Source of the DNA: Rugalucina vietnamica
Lineage: Eukaryota > Mollusca > Bivalvia > Lucinida > Lucinidae
DNA: 64,000 nt
NCBI GenBank assembly: GCA_964017185.1
Contig: OZ024871.1
Location: forward strand, 65,538,866 to 65,602,865
Reading direction: 5' to 3'
Shown here: piece by piece, positions 35,801-50,800 of the stretch
How the letters are laid out: each line of letters opens with the position of its first letter
Numbering within the stretch: position 1 is the first letter of the stretch
Notes under the pieces: generated by a model
Told to the model about the DNA's origin: nothing
The model's input: the letters and a program-made list of their open reading frames with translations, nothing else
Databases searched by the model: none
Made by a program: the position numbers and the translations under genes

Positions 35801-38800
35801 GTGCTGGAAAAGACTAGAGAACAAGTCAGTAGGTAGTTGTTTATTGCATTTTTGTTTTATTTATTGTGAATTATATTATCACAAGTATTTCATATGTCAT
35901 AACCTCACAATGGTGGTGGCAGTCCCAAAAAATGGAGGCACTTGCCAACAATGACCATAGCTGTTGACTGGTATGTAAAGCAAGAATCAAACAGAAGCTT
36001 CAGTGGCACAGTGGTTATGTCACTCACTAGTTTGGGTCCAACCGTTGGAAATCTTAGCAGATAAACTGCATTCCATTTAGAAATATGAGGCTTGACCTCT
36101 AAAATTATTTTCAAGTCCTTGGACTAGTCATTCACCTCATAAACCAAGGATCACAGGTTGGATCCTGGGCTTCTCAAGTCTATTGTATGAGACTATAAAC
36201 CAAAGTCCCATCTCTATATGACCTTAGCTTTTGATGGGATGTTATTAAGTAACATCAACCAATCAAAAAAATCAATCAAACAAAGCCCCAAAGCTAGCTT
36301 TGTTTTCATTGCATAGCTCATAATGATTGTGTTTTTCAGTGCCCTCTTACTTAATTCCTTGATATCAGCCTTCAAGCCAGAATACATAGCAGCCAGAGCA
36401 ATGCAGTTTATTGATATGATAAAGGGATGTCAGGACTCGGGATTTCCTAAGGTAATGTTAATGGTATCTCAACATTTTAATGAATAATAACAACTTAATT
36501 AGGTTGTAACTGTAATGCCAAATATGTAATATATGTGTACAGCCCTTCATTCAGCCAAAACCATGCAGTTACAACAATTTAGCTACAGTCCTAAGCATTT
36601 TCAGCAGTTTACAGGCCAGCCGCGATATTCTGTCACAAATAGTTCTTTGTTTATTTACAGTTTTACCTGTAATACCCATAGTATATCTTTAATGGTAAAA
36701 GATATTGATATTGGTAAAAATGTAAATAAACAATGGACTGTTTTATGCCACTAGAGCTGTCAGAGCTGTAGCTACATTCACTTATATTTTACAGCAATTT
36801 AGCTGAGGTAATTCACATCAACATTTTAAAGCAATATAGACACAGTTACCCACATAAGGCACCAATAATTCACATATACAATTTATGGCCATAAAAACAC
36901 TGAACAATGTTTCTCTTATTAAACGTGTAGTCAGTTCAAAACCAAGTGCATTAAATTTGTTTTTCTCTCAATTTCAGCATTTGTTGTTTCGTACAATTGG
37001 TACCTGTCTAGTGATAGCCGACCCTCCTGAAGACCAGAAACTGGCTGTTCTCAATGAAGTCTGGAAGTCATTGGTTAAACTCAAGAATCCAGGGGTAAAT
37101 AACAATACTGTATATATCTTCTGAGGCATGTTGTTGTGTATAAATTTTTCCAGCTGAGGTGCACACTCCTTATGCAAGTTTTTTCAGTCTTCTTGTAGAT
37201 GTTGTTAACAAACCTTTCATGAACTAGGTCAGCCTCAAAATGAGGCTGAAGAAGATGGCTAGCAGTTTGAAATTTCATGTTTTCAAAGTAGAGGGATGGT
37301 ACTATATAAGCACTGACCACTGATGAATTTCAAAATTCTAGGCTTAACAATGGTACTACTACTAATAATAATGTATACAAAGTCAAAGTGAAGTCAAATT
37401 GATGGGAAACAAAATGAATACATCAACAAACTATTATTTTGGATGAGTTTGCATAATCATCTTTGTCATGAGCTAGCGACAAAACTACCCTAGATTAAAC
37501 ATTTGGACATTCATGAGGGCTGTTCCAGAAAAAAAGTAGGGGGTCTTTGAAGGCACTTTTGTTTTACCCCCACCACCCATAGGATTTGATATCCTTTATA
37601 CCCGCCCACCCACAAGACAAAATTACCAGTCAACCCCAAAACCCACAGAACTCAATTTTGTCTAGACCTTACTACCCATAGGATTGGAAAAATTTTACGA
37701 CCAGCTGGATTTATTGCAAATAAGAACGAAGAAAAAGCAAATTGTTGCACATATTTATTTTTCTACAAACATTCAGTTTTAAACAACAAATTTGGAATAT
37801 GAAAGAAAAATCTCTCTCTCTCTGCCAGTGAGAGCCAAGAACCAATCTTCCTCCAATGATTGCTCTTTTCAATTATTCAGAGTTGTGGGACGAGATGACC
37901 AGTTACTGCTGGTCCTTTTTTTTTTTGATATGTAGTAAGACCTCTTTTTCGAGTAAGAACATTGGTTTACAAACCTCGTTCTTCGTGCTGAAATCAGTAA
38001 CAAGAGATACGATGGGAAGTTGTTCTTCTTGGTTGATTTACCACCCACAACCCTGGAGATTGTATTTTAACCTTTATCATGCTGAGATATATTTTTTTCC
38101 AATATCATGTGCCACTGAGTTTCTTTTTTTTTTTTTTTTTTTTTGCAATTAATTGCGTTTTCACCACTTTTTAGGCTTCAAAATACACTATGTTGCATTT
38201 TCCAAAAAGATAGTACTTGCTTTTGGGGAGCAATACAAGTCCGAAAATCACTACGTTTTGTGTCTAAACTGCATTAAATCCATCAATGAGCCGCCAATTT
38301 AACATTCAACAGGTCTGTAATAGCGATTTCTTACCAAAATCCTGGTTCAAATGCGTTTTCTAGAAAAAAACAACAAAAAACATCGATCACTATTTCCTGA
38401 TTCAGTTTTTGCACAAGTCACATAGAAGTATAGCGCGAACGTGATAGAGAGCACTCTCATTGTTTACAAAGGTAGCGTGTGCAAAAAAATGGAGGAGAAA
38501 AATCGAAGTCGGATGAGCGAACGTGGCACAAGGGTACTTTCCCAAGGATGCACGAATGCTCCCACAGCAAGTTAAAGGTTAACTTAAATACAGGAACTAC
38601 AACCACCCACAGACCTGCATTTTGGAAAAAGACAACCACCACCAAGATGTTTTTACGAACTCCCACAAACCCACAGGATTTGAAAACAAACGAAACCAAC
38701 AACCCAGAAGAAAATATAGTGCGTGCTGTCAAAGACCCCCTCATTTTTTTTTCTGGAACAGCCCTGAGGTAAAAAACTTGACTTGAAAATCATGCAACAG

Positions 38801-41800
38801 AGAATCACTGCAGAAATGCCATTTTGAAATACTTTTATGTGTATTGTGATTATGCCCTTTAACAACCTAAGGACACAAGCATTTCCAACATATTGCAATA
38901 GCTCAAAGCATTTTTGGGTTAGGCAAATGCTCTTAATGTTTGCCTCTTTTCTTTCAGGACTACATTTCCTGTGCTGAGATCTGGATGGAATATGTTGTGA
39001 AACATTTTGGAGTAAGTCCTGCTTAGATCAGTTTTGTATATATAGTCTTTACAGACTGTCAGTTTCATAATGTTTGCAAGAAAGAAAAACTCATGAAAAT
39101 GAATTGTCATGAAAATATTCATTTTGACATCCTGTACAATCCAGAGTTCTTACTCTGCAAAATCATTTAGTCTGAGGCAGGGTGGGTGGAGTGAACCCCT
39201 AAAATCACTTCTAAAGCATCCACTGTAGAATACTTAAATTTTCTGTAATTTCTCTTTAGAAGCGAGAAGTAAACACCACTTTGGCCGACATCATCAAGCA
39301 CATGACTCCAGACAGAGCGTTTGAAGATTACTACCCCCAGTTACAGTCTGTAGTGTCTAAGATACTGGTCCACATGCATGATTTCTCTCTACTGTTTTCA
39401 TTGGTGGGTACACATACTAATATTTGCTGGTCCAACCCAACATGACTGAAAAACTGTTGACTGGCCTGTAAAGCCATACTCAAACCAAAGCAATAGGCGG
39501 CACCTTGTGAACCTGGGGCCAATTGTTTGAAATTAATGATGCCGTTAGATAACGCTTTGATTTTAAGCATGAATATTACAAATACACTATTATTTTTTGT
39601 TGATAAAATGTGAGAATCCTTTGCAGTATAACAGTGTATTTGCTTATGAAGTCGGCATTTACCTAACAGTTGAGGTCTTAAAGATGATGTTAAGCTAACA
39701 AAATTTTGAACAACTGGCTCCAGGAGTTGTTGATATGATGACTCCCTGGTTATCCAGTCCTTCAGATGAGATTTCGAACAGAGGTCATGTCAGTGTATGA
39801 CGTTTACTGTTGGTGGGACATTTCGCTCGGCACAACAATTATGCTGTTAGCCATTACACTGTTTGTAGAACTTATATCTCATTTGCCAGTAAACTGTCGA
39901 AAGTTTGTGTAATTTAAGAAGGCTATCAGTAGATAAGTCAAAATAGAAAAACAACAACAGCAGAACTGAAAAAAAAAAAAAAATCTTGTATCTACCTTTT
40001 CAGTAAGTATAAGCTTTGCTGATTTTCTAATTGAAAAGGTGGACCTGAATTTTTGGATTTTCAATTTTTACTGAACATCAAAGATCTTTTGCTCACCTAC
40101 CCAGTTTCTTTAAATTCTAAATCACTTGACCCAGGCTTGTTTTTTACTGCTTACATATTTCTTCTTTTTAATCAAATCCTTAGTTTCAATTCTGTGTACA
40201 TTTTCTAATGGCTGTATAGCCTGGTTTGTTTCTGTCAAATTTGCAAATTTTGAAATGTGATTTATGTTTTATTTTGTAGGAGAAATTTCTGCCATTTGTA
40301 GACATGTTCCAGAAGGAAAGTGTTAGAGTTGAAGTATGTAAAAATGTGGCCGAGGCTTTCAACAAGTATGCACTGTTTTTTAATCAGAAAATAAATTTTC
40401 AGTTCAGCCTGTTGTTTTAGATTATAACATAACCAGTCTAAAAACGAGATCCAATTATAAGCTGGTTCTTAATTTGCGAGCGTGTACACATGTAGTAGAT
40501 GTAGTAAGTTTTAATTGGCGAAAACTTCCAATCCTTGAGGTAACAACAAGCTCTGATTATAATTGAAAATCTAGTTTCTGCGAAGTTTTCTTAACTTATA
40601 GTATTTGCATGCTAGATTGAGTTGCATTCACTTTTTAAGGACATGTCTTGTTGGGAAATATTCACAACAGGTTCTGCCAGTGATAACACGTGTTTTCTTT
40701 CATACAGATTTCAGTTGAGCCCGACCAATGACCCTGTGATCATCAACGCCATGATGTTTATATGTAAAACAATGCATGATTCTGTGAAGTAAGTCATTAA
40801 GTTTCACATTTAAAACAGCTGTAATCATTTACTTTGTTTGGAAATGTATTGAATCATATAACACTCCCTTTCATTCATGAATCCTGCATTCAAAATTCAG
40901 TCTAGGGCTTTTCTAGAATTTGGATGAGGCTTTTATTAGGCTTTTGTCTCAATTTGACTTAAGCTCTTGGTAGGATGTTAAAACGCAAACACAAGAAAAT
41001 AAGTATTGAATCAAACTTAAGTATTCTTTTATAATCTTTCAGTGCCTTAACCTTAGATGATGAGCGGCGGGTAATCAGTAACCTTATCTCAGGCTTCGTG
41101 AGACAGATATCATTTGGACGAGATTTTGAACAGCAGCTTAGTTTCTATGTTGAATCAAGGTCATCATTTACAAACCTAGATATAGTGCTTGTACAGCTAA
41201 TACAGGTATGATTGGATTTAAAAATCACCTTTTTTCTTTTTCTTTTTTTTTTCAAAATTAGTAAGTTTTCATTAAATTGCACAAAATTTGTAATTGCCGA
41301 TGATTACAAATTTTTGAAACAATTTAACATTTAAGCAAATAATTAAACAGTGGGGGTATCGTTTTCAAGCAAATATTCCTTAAATATCTGGTACATCGGT
41401 TTGTGTTTTCATATACCTAAATAAAAATTAGCTGGTGCAGCTTGTTGGATAATGAATCACTCTTTTGTTTTGCCTATGTGGATATCTTACTCAAAGATAA
41501 GCATACCCATGTTTTACCCTTTGATTTCTCATAGGAAAATGACACAAATCAGACATTGGGATCCAAAAGTCTGCTTTAGGTTAAAGCCTTTTTGAATTAA
41601 GTAGCAAAGACACTGATCAGACCAGGCAGTATATGTCTTTTTTAACCGTGATGGTAACATAGTCAATTGCATTTCAGAGTGTGAACAACTTATCTATTGA
41701 GACCAGGCGAGTAGTCAAGGGGAATCACTCTAGAAAAACAGCCAATTTTGTCAGGGTAAATAACCATGTTTTGTATATTATTTGCCTTTAAGTCATATGA

Positions 41801-44800
41801 TTAAAATCAAATCAGAATACTGTCTGCAGCATATACTGTACATTCGGAAATTTTCGCGTGACTTTTATTTCGCGAATTTTCTATTTCCGAATTATTAGCG
41901 AGTTCTTGAATTCGCGAGTTAGTGTCCATGTATTATAAAGTTTATAATGACTCTTTATTAGCGAGAACTTTGAATTCGCGTGGCAACCAATTCGCGAATA
42001 TTAGCGAAAATTAAGTTCTCGCGAATATTTCCGGATCTACAGTAGTTTTATTAGGATCTCCTCCCTCAATCAAGATCAAGCCTGGGGTGTCGCCAACATT
42101 TGGATTACTTCATGCAAATGAGTCACATGTCAATGTTATGGACTGTCTGTGCATGCCACGACTTTGATGTCCAAGTCTGATCTAAGAATCTAAGATAGGA
42201 CAAGGCAGGTCCGATTGCAATTTGTTTGATAGTTTTCGAAAGCATCAGGTCGCAGAATCAAGGAAAGAGATGCATGGCAACAGTAATAATTTGAAATAGG
42301 CACAAAAGTAAAGATAATTTGAAATTAGCAACTTCTATAAAAATGTTGCTCTGTGTAGGATCCTCTAATTTGTCTTGACTTTTCAGGCATGTGCAGCATA
42401 TTGTTTCATCACAATACCGTCTCTACAGTCAGTGTTCTCACAGCTACAACTGTATCTGCTGTCTGGACAGGTCGCTCTACTGAACCAGTGCTACAGCCAA
42501 GGTAGTCATCACGAAAACATGCCCATATAGAAATGTTTTAAGTTGTAAAAAAAGCAAAATTGCCAGTAGAAAATGTTTGATATTTTTCTTAATTTTGCTC
42601 AAAACATAGATTATGGGTACACATTAGAACCACCTCATTGAGGCCGTTCTAATGAGTACCCACAATTTATGTTTTGGATCAAAACTAAGAAAAGGAGGTA
42701 TACCCCTGCAAACCCCAGTTTTACTTTATAAAAGTTGGGTTTAAGGGGGTATACATAACACGGACATGTTTTCCTGATGTATTGTGTCCCTTAGTCTATA
42801 AACAGGTCTGTACAGCCACATCTAGTTATTGTGAAGGCTGCACAATTTTGCACTGATCATCTGCTCAGTTGTTGTTTCAGAAAGAAAATTTATAATGAAA
42901 TGACTTAATTCTTTTCTAGAGGATTATGTTAAAGACCAGCGGTTAAGTTTTAAATGGAATCCTTGAATAGAAAAAAAATCTGACAGCGACATGTTATGTA
43001 ATTGTGATGTTACACCATCTGTAGCCATTTGTGACATCGTAATAAAGCTGAAATAGACATCAAAGCTGGTATGTGCATAAAAATGGGGCATTGTACCAAG
43101 ATTTACTCATTTTGAGACCATTATCAATGTTGTCTCTTTGAGAACATTGTTTAAGGTTATATGTTTTACATTTTTATACCCCCGGCATTTATGCTGACAC
43201 GTATATAGCTTTCGTTTTTCCGTTCATATGTTAGTTAGTTAGTTAGTTCGTTTCTTCGTTCGTAATTCCGGAACGTTCGTGGAATTTATGTCAAAGTTTT
43301 GGTTAAAGTTTCTCTAGAGGAGTATATCTCTTGAACCAATGGTCAGAAACCATTCATATTTGGACCATAGGTACCCTATAGGGTTTGGTTTGTTTCCATG
43401 AGTTCAGACCCCAGGGCCCATGCACGGGGGTAGGGCTGGAGGTCAAAATCTAGGTCACATTTAAAATATGCTAGTTACAATTTTGATGTTTCTTCTCTAA
43501 GTCCACATCCTAACGAGCAATCATAGGGATGTATTCTTAATTAGTTCCTAGATACCCTATAGGGTTTGCTTTCATATTCCATGCTCGGTACCATCTCCAG
43601 GGGTGGGACTAGGGGTCAAAATCTAGGACTTACTTATAACATGATAAATACCATGATAAATTTTCTGTAAGTCTATTTTCTTGACATCCACAAAGTCTTG
43701 TCAGAAAGCATTCATACTTAGACCATAGGTACCGTGTAAGGTTCAGACACTAGGGTCCATGTGCTGGGGGTGGGGCTAGAGGTCAAAATCTAGAACTTCT
43801 TTAAAAATTGTATTTTCTGTACTTTTCTTTACCACCATGTTTAGAAATGATTTGTACATGCACCAAAGGGACTCTATAAGGTTTGCCTTGTTCCTAATGA
43901 CATTAGACTCTAGGGTCCATGCCCAGGGTGGGGCTAGCGGTCAAGATCTAGGATGTCCTATTTTTTATTATTTTTTTTAAATATTATTGAAGAATGACAT
44001 TCTACTTTACATCTAGGACCGAGGATCTGACCCTCAATGTCCGCGATCAAGTCCTAGATTGAGTATACAAGTCAGCTCTGTATACTGTTCTAAAATAGAT
44101 CTTTCATTCTACTACACTCCCCCACCCCCTTCCCATGGTTTTAGACAGTGCTTTTTGCAAATACAAATTTATAAGATGTACTTGTTGAGGGCGCTCTCTT
44201 TCATCAGGAATTGAGGTTCAGTGAGCATGTCTGGATTGGAGGGCGGTGGGTTGGTTTTCACATGAAGCGGCTCACATAATCTTCTGTCTATTTCAGCCGA
44301 TGCCTTCTTCAAGGCAGCCATTTCTCTAATAGCCGACATTCCTCGTACAATGGAATTGGATGGTAAACATAGATCTTCAGAGCCATTCCTTGTCGACTAC
44401 ATCAATAACTTTATATCAACTCTACTAATTGTACCAGTAAGTTATGTACCAGTCATTTGTAACAACTGCTCCCCAACCTATGGGGAAGGGCGGGGATCAT
44501 GACTTTTCAGCTTTCAGTGCCCTGCTATAAGCCCCAACCCCAGGGGGAAAACTGGAGGTCAAAACTTCGCTCTTTGCCCCACCCTTAGCAATAGAAAATC
44601 TCTCTGGAGTAAAAATTCTAATGTCAAAACCCTGTCATTTCCCCTGCACTGCAGGGACACTCGAAAAGTTATTGCCTCACACTTAAGCCCAGCTATCCCC
44701 CACCATTCCCTGTAGGTGGGGGAGCAGTGGTTACAAATGACTGGTGGATAAGTTTTGTTGTCATTGTATGGCTATCCCTACTGTAGGTTTGATTCCTCAG

Positions 44801-47800
44801 CTCTCCAAATGCACTTAGTAACACTTAGAATACTAAAATGTAGGGATCAACCATGGTTTTCAGTGTTCAAACATTCGATGGATCACGAGGAAGGTGTTTG
44901 AACACAAGGCCGCAGGCCACGTGTTTAGGCCTTTTCCGAGCGATCTAGCGAATGTTTGAACACAAACCATGGTTGATCGCTATTCTTGCATTTTCACTCT
45001 ATTTCCAAAAATTATAGGAGTTTAAATAGGAATTTTTTCTAAGAAATATAGGAGGTTTAAGCTCATTTTTAGGAAAAAATATAGGAGTTTTCTCATGAAA
45101 ATAGCATTATTCTATGCTCTTATACTGACAATCCTTACCTCCACACTCACTTTTTCTACATTAATTGATGTCTTAAAATATCTAGATGAAGTAACCATTC
45201 AATTCCACAGCATCACAATTCAGACAGGTGACCATTCATGTGTCTTGTGATAAAGTGTGCTGAAGCATAATGCAAATGCAGGATGCTGATACTACACAGG
45301 CCCATTAGCTGAATTTCGCAGAATTAAAGTGGGGTTTTTTATGTAAAGGCATTATTTTGGCAAAATAAAGGCTTTTTCATTGAAAATAAATATATTAAGA
45401 ATGAAGAGAAAAATAAGGTCAACTTTTTAGCTCACCTGAGCCGTCAGGCTCACAAGGTGAGCTTATAGTATACCCATGCTCCGTCGTCCGTCCGTCCGTC
45501 GTCCGTCCGTCGTCCGTACGTCCGTCGTCCGTCGTCCACCATTTTCAAAGATCTTCTTCTCTGAAACAGCTTGGCCAATCAAAGCCAAATTTTACATGAA
45601 GCATCTATGGGAAGGGGGAACCAATGTGTATATAAATAATCCAGGTCACATGACCAAGATGGCCGCCATGCCCATATATGGTAAAAACCCTTCAAAAATC
45701 TTCTTCTCCGAAACCAATGGACCGATTTCAACTAAACTTGGCATGAAGCATTGATGACTCAAGTACTACAATGTGTATATAAATCATGACCTTGCGGTGA
45801 CCTTGACCTATTTTACGGCAAGGTCAACATAGGTCGCCTTTGCATTTGAATGGGAAAAATTGTTAAATTGTCATTTAAAGGAAAAAATCTTGCAGAAAAT
45901 GAGCAGTAGGACTGAATATTAATGATTCTGAAAAAAATTGGGCACCAGGGGCTCATCCGCCCCCACCCCGGGGCAATATACATGTATATTATCATAATAT
46001 TCAAACATCTTCTTCTCTGAAACCGCTTGGCCAATCAAAGCCAAATTTTACATGAAGCATCTATGGGAAGGGGGAACCAATGTGTATATAAATAATCCAG
46101 GTCACATGACCAAGATGGCCGCCATGCCCATATATGATAAAAACCCTTCAAAAACTCTCTTCTCCGGAACCACTGGACCGATTTCAATGAAACTTGGCAT
46201 GAAGCATCGATGACTTAAGGACTACAACTTATATGTAAATCATGACCTTGTGATGACCTTGACCTTTTTTACGGCAAGGTCAACATAGGTCGCCAATGCA
46301 TTTGAATAGGGAAAACTTTTAAAATGTCATTTAAAGTGAAAGTCTTGCAGGAAATGGGCAGTAGGACTGAATATTAATGATTCTGAAAAAAAAATGGACC
46401 CCAGGGGCTCATGTGCCCCCACCCCGGTGCAATATACATGTATATTACCATAATATTCAAACATCTCCTCTGAAACCGCTTGGCAAATCAAAGCCAAATT
46501 TTATGTGAAGCATCTATGGAATGGGGGAATTAATGTATATATAAATTATCTAGGTCACATGACCAAGATGGCTGCCATGCCCATATAAGGTAAAAACCCT
46601 TCAAAAATCTTCTTCTCCGAATCTGGTGGACCGATTTCAAAAAAACTTGGCATGAAGCACCAATGGCTGAAGTACTACAATGTGTATATAAATCATGACC
46701 CTGTGGTGACCTTGACCTATTTTAGGACAAGGTCAACATAGGTCACCAATGCATTTGAATGGGGAAAACTTTTAAAAAGTCATTAGAAGTGAAAATCTTG
46801 CAGGAAATGGGAAGTAGGACTAAATATTAATGATTCTGAAAAAAAAAATGGACCTAAGGGCTCATATGTCCACACCCCGGGGCAATATACATGTATATTA
46901 CCATAATATTCAAACATCTTCTCCTCTAAAACCACTTAGCCAATTGAAGCCAAATTTTATTTGAAGCATCTATAGGATGGGGGAACCAATGTGTATATTG
47001 ATAATCTAGGTCACATGACCAAGATGGCCGCCATGCCCATATATGGTAAAAACCCTTCAAATATCTTCTTCTCTGAAACCGATAGATTGACTTCAATGAA
47101 ACTTGGCGTGAAGCATCCATGGCTATAGTACTACAATGTATATATAAATCACGACCCTGTGATGACCTTGACCAAGTTTATGGCAAGGTCAACATGGGTT
47201 GTCCATGCATTTGAATGGGAAAAACTGTTAAAATGTCATTTGAAGGGAAAAACCAGCAAGAAATTGGCAAATGGACAGAATATTGATTATTCTGAAAAAA
47301 AGAAAACAGCCCAAGGGCTTGATCTGCCCCTGCACTGGGGTTAAATACCATAATATTGAAACATGTTTATTGGTATATGCAGCAGACTCAGGTGAGCGTT
47401 TACAGGACCATTGGTCCTCTGGTCAAAGATCTTCTTCTCTGAAACCGCTTGGCCAATCAAAGCCAAATTTTACATGAAGCATCTATGGGAAGGGGGAACC
47501 AATGTGTATATAAATAATCCAGGTCACATGACCAAGATGGCCGCCATGCCCATATATAGTAAAAACCCTTCAAAAATCTTCTTCTCCGGAACCACTGGAC
47601 CGATTTCAACCAAACTTGGCATGAAGCATCGATGACACAAGTACTACAATGTGTATATAAATCATGACCTTGCGGTGACCTTGACCTATTTTACGGCAAG
47701 GTCAACATAGGTCGCCTTTGCATTTGAATGGGAAAAATTGTGAAATTGTCATTTAAAGGAAAAATCTTGCAGAAAATGAGCAGTAGGACTGAATATTAAT

Positions 47801-50800
47801 GATTCTGAAAAAAATTGGGCACCAGGGGCTCATCCGCCCCCACCCCGGGGCAATATACATGTATATTATCATAATATTCAAACATCTTCTTCTCTGAAAC
47901 CGCTTGGCCAATCAAAGCCAAATTTTACATGAAGCATCTATGGGAAGGGGGAACCAATGTATATATAAATAATCCAGGTCACATGACCAAGATGGCCGCC
48001 ATGCCCATATATGGTAAAAACCCTTCAAAAATCTTCTTCTCCAGAACCGGTGGACCGATTTCAACAAAACTTGGCATGAAGCATCGATGGCTCAAGCACT
48101 ACAATGTGTATATAATTCATGACCTTTTCATGACCTTGACCTATTTTACGGCAAGGTCAACATAGGTCGCCAATGCATTTGAATGGGGAAAACTTTTAAA
48201 ATGTAATTTAAAGTGAAAGTCTTGCAGGAAATGGGAAGTAGGACTGAAAATTAATGATTCTGAAAAAAATTGGACCCCAGGGATATTCAAACCTCTTCTC
48301 CTCTGAAATCGCTTGGCCAATCAAAGCCAAATTTTATGTGAAGCATCTATAGAATTGAGGAATCAATGTGTATATAAATAATCTAGGTCACATGACAAAG
48401 ATGGCCGCCATGCCCATATATGGTAAAAACCCATCAAAAATCTTCTCTGAAACCAATAGACTGATTTCAAGGAAACTTGGCAAGAAGCATCGATGGCTAA
48501 AGTACTCCAATGTATATGTAAATCATGACCCTGTGATGACCTTGACCAAGTTTATGGCAAGGTCAACATGGGTTGCCTATGCATTTGAATTGGGAAAACT
48601 GTTAAAATGTCATTTGAAGGGAAAAGCCAGCAGGAATATTGAATATTCTGAAAAAAGAGAATGGCCCAAGGGCTTCATCTGCCCCTGCACTGGAGTTAAA
48701 TACCATAATATTCAAACATGTTTATTGGTATATGCAGCAGATCTCAGGTGAGCGTTTACAGGACCATTGGTCCTCTGGTTCTCTACATCTTAGACCTACT
48801 TTTATTTTTCACACTGATCATTTATAAGTAGAAAATATAAGACTTTCTCAGTGAAAGTGTGTTATCATATTCTTTCTCAAAGGTAAAATAAATCCAAAAC
48901 TCCGAATCTCAGCTGAAATTCCAAAGTCCATAATTATTAATACATGTACTGTATGTAATAATCTCTTGAAATTAGGCGGGGGTCTGGGGGCCGCTTAGGC
49001 CCCCAGCAGCTCTAGAGTACATACCTTTGTCGCCTGTGATCTCAGCCTTTCCTAGGATCAATTGTACACTGTACAGTTGCATCAATTTACCACAAAATTA
49101 AGGCATAGGAAGAAAGAAAATAGATAAAAAAAGACGCAAAATAAAAACATGACAACTCATGGAAACTAGGATATATAATTTATCAATTGTTATGAAATGG
49201 GACATGCTTTGGACTTAAATGAGTGACATAATGATCATTTATGCACTATTATATAATATACAGTATGAATATGATTTTATTTAAAATAAATAAAAAAAAA
49301 AAAAAAATGAAGAATAAAAAGGCAAAAGGCAGTTTCAGAGCACCACTATTTATTAAATGTACATATGATCATTCATCGGCAACAAATTTTTCTAAAAATA
49401 TAGGAAATATTTTCAAAATATAGGAGAATTTATAGGAATATAGGAGGTGCTCAAAAATATAGGATTTGGACCCAAAATATAGGAGTTTAATAGGAATATA
49501 GGAATTGGTTGACAGCCTGCGAAATCTCTTGAAAATAGCATTATCAACGCAAAAGCTAACCGAAAACCATGGAGCTTCTTCAGCGTCAGCGTTTTGTTTC
49601 TAAGAAAGACATGGCGTCATGTCGCATTGACCAATGACGTTGGCCAAAACCCATATTCAAACAGCACATGAATTTCATGATTTGAACATGGGTTTTGCTG
49701 TTTGAACATAGCTTTCGACCGATTGAAAACAGCTTCAAACAGCTATGCGCATAGAGATATCTATGCAAGAATGCATGTTTATTAAAACTGTAGTGCAAAA
49801 AGGCAGCCAAAGGATCAATTGCAGTCCGTCAATTTAATCACAGGCGCTCGATGACTGGACTCATTTTTTTTTTATTTTATTTTTTTTATTTATTTATTTA
49901 TTTTATTTATTTTTTTTTTTTGCATTTTCACCCGTTTGGAGACCCTTACGATATGTTCATGCAATTATTTTACCTTTAAAAACCTTTTCTATCAATCCTC
50001 TATCAACCCTCGTCTATGGGCTACTATATAGACAAGGTCGGAAACGCGGTGTCCTAGTTTAATTGGGGTAATGGGATTCCCCGCATCTCAAACTCATACT
50101 TCACCCTTTACCGTTATTTCAATGCTGGCTGTCAACACATGAGTGTCTTTGTAAAAGGTCTGGTCCATTGCCTTCATTCAAAATAAGCACAACCGCCCGT
50201 AAAAACTAACAATTAAAGCATTCTACAAAATTGGAGGACATCCCGAACGAAATCGGCAATCTAGCCGTGACATTACTAAAAATACACTGGTCACACGACG
50301 TGTTACGCCAGCGCGTGATATGTGTTACGTTGGTTTTCATAGGTTGCTTGATTTAATATCCAGTCAAAACACTTTGTGATCTAGTATCATGGCAACAATG
50401 CAATGCAATTATCCAGTAGGATTGATTCTTTCATACGATATTTACAGTGACCTTTCACTGATTTCTAGAAACGAAAGGTCACCATACAAAAACATTTCGG
50501 GATCCCATCCAAGTAGACAGGTGGTGGTATAAAATATACGTTTACGGGCGACTATGCTTATTTTTGACGAAGGCAATGAGTGAGACCTTTTACAAAGTTG
50601 CTCATAAGTAGACACTCAGCATTGAAATAACGGTAAAGGGTGAAGTATGAGTTTGAGATGCGGGGAATCCCATGACCCCAATTTAACTAGGACACCGCGT
50701 TTCCGACCTTGTCTATATAGTAGCCCATAGACGAGGGTTGATTGAGGATTGATAGAAAAGGTTTTTAAGGTAAAATAATTGCATGAACATATCGTAAGGG

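Noticed and set aside
35731..35832. Treating the exon 10 copy as a plain pseudo-exon
   Set aside because: It is open, keeps frame and phase, and differs mainly at synonymous sites, so it was kept as a possible extended exon.
45476..48827. ORFs repeating [19 protein letters not shown] peptides
   Set aside because: They follow the core repeats of the Helentron-like element, are broken differently in each unit, and lack a start context.
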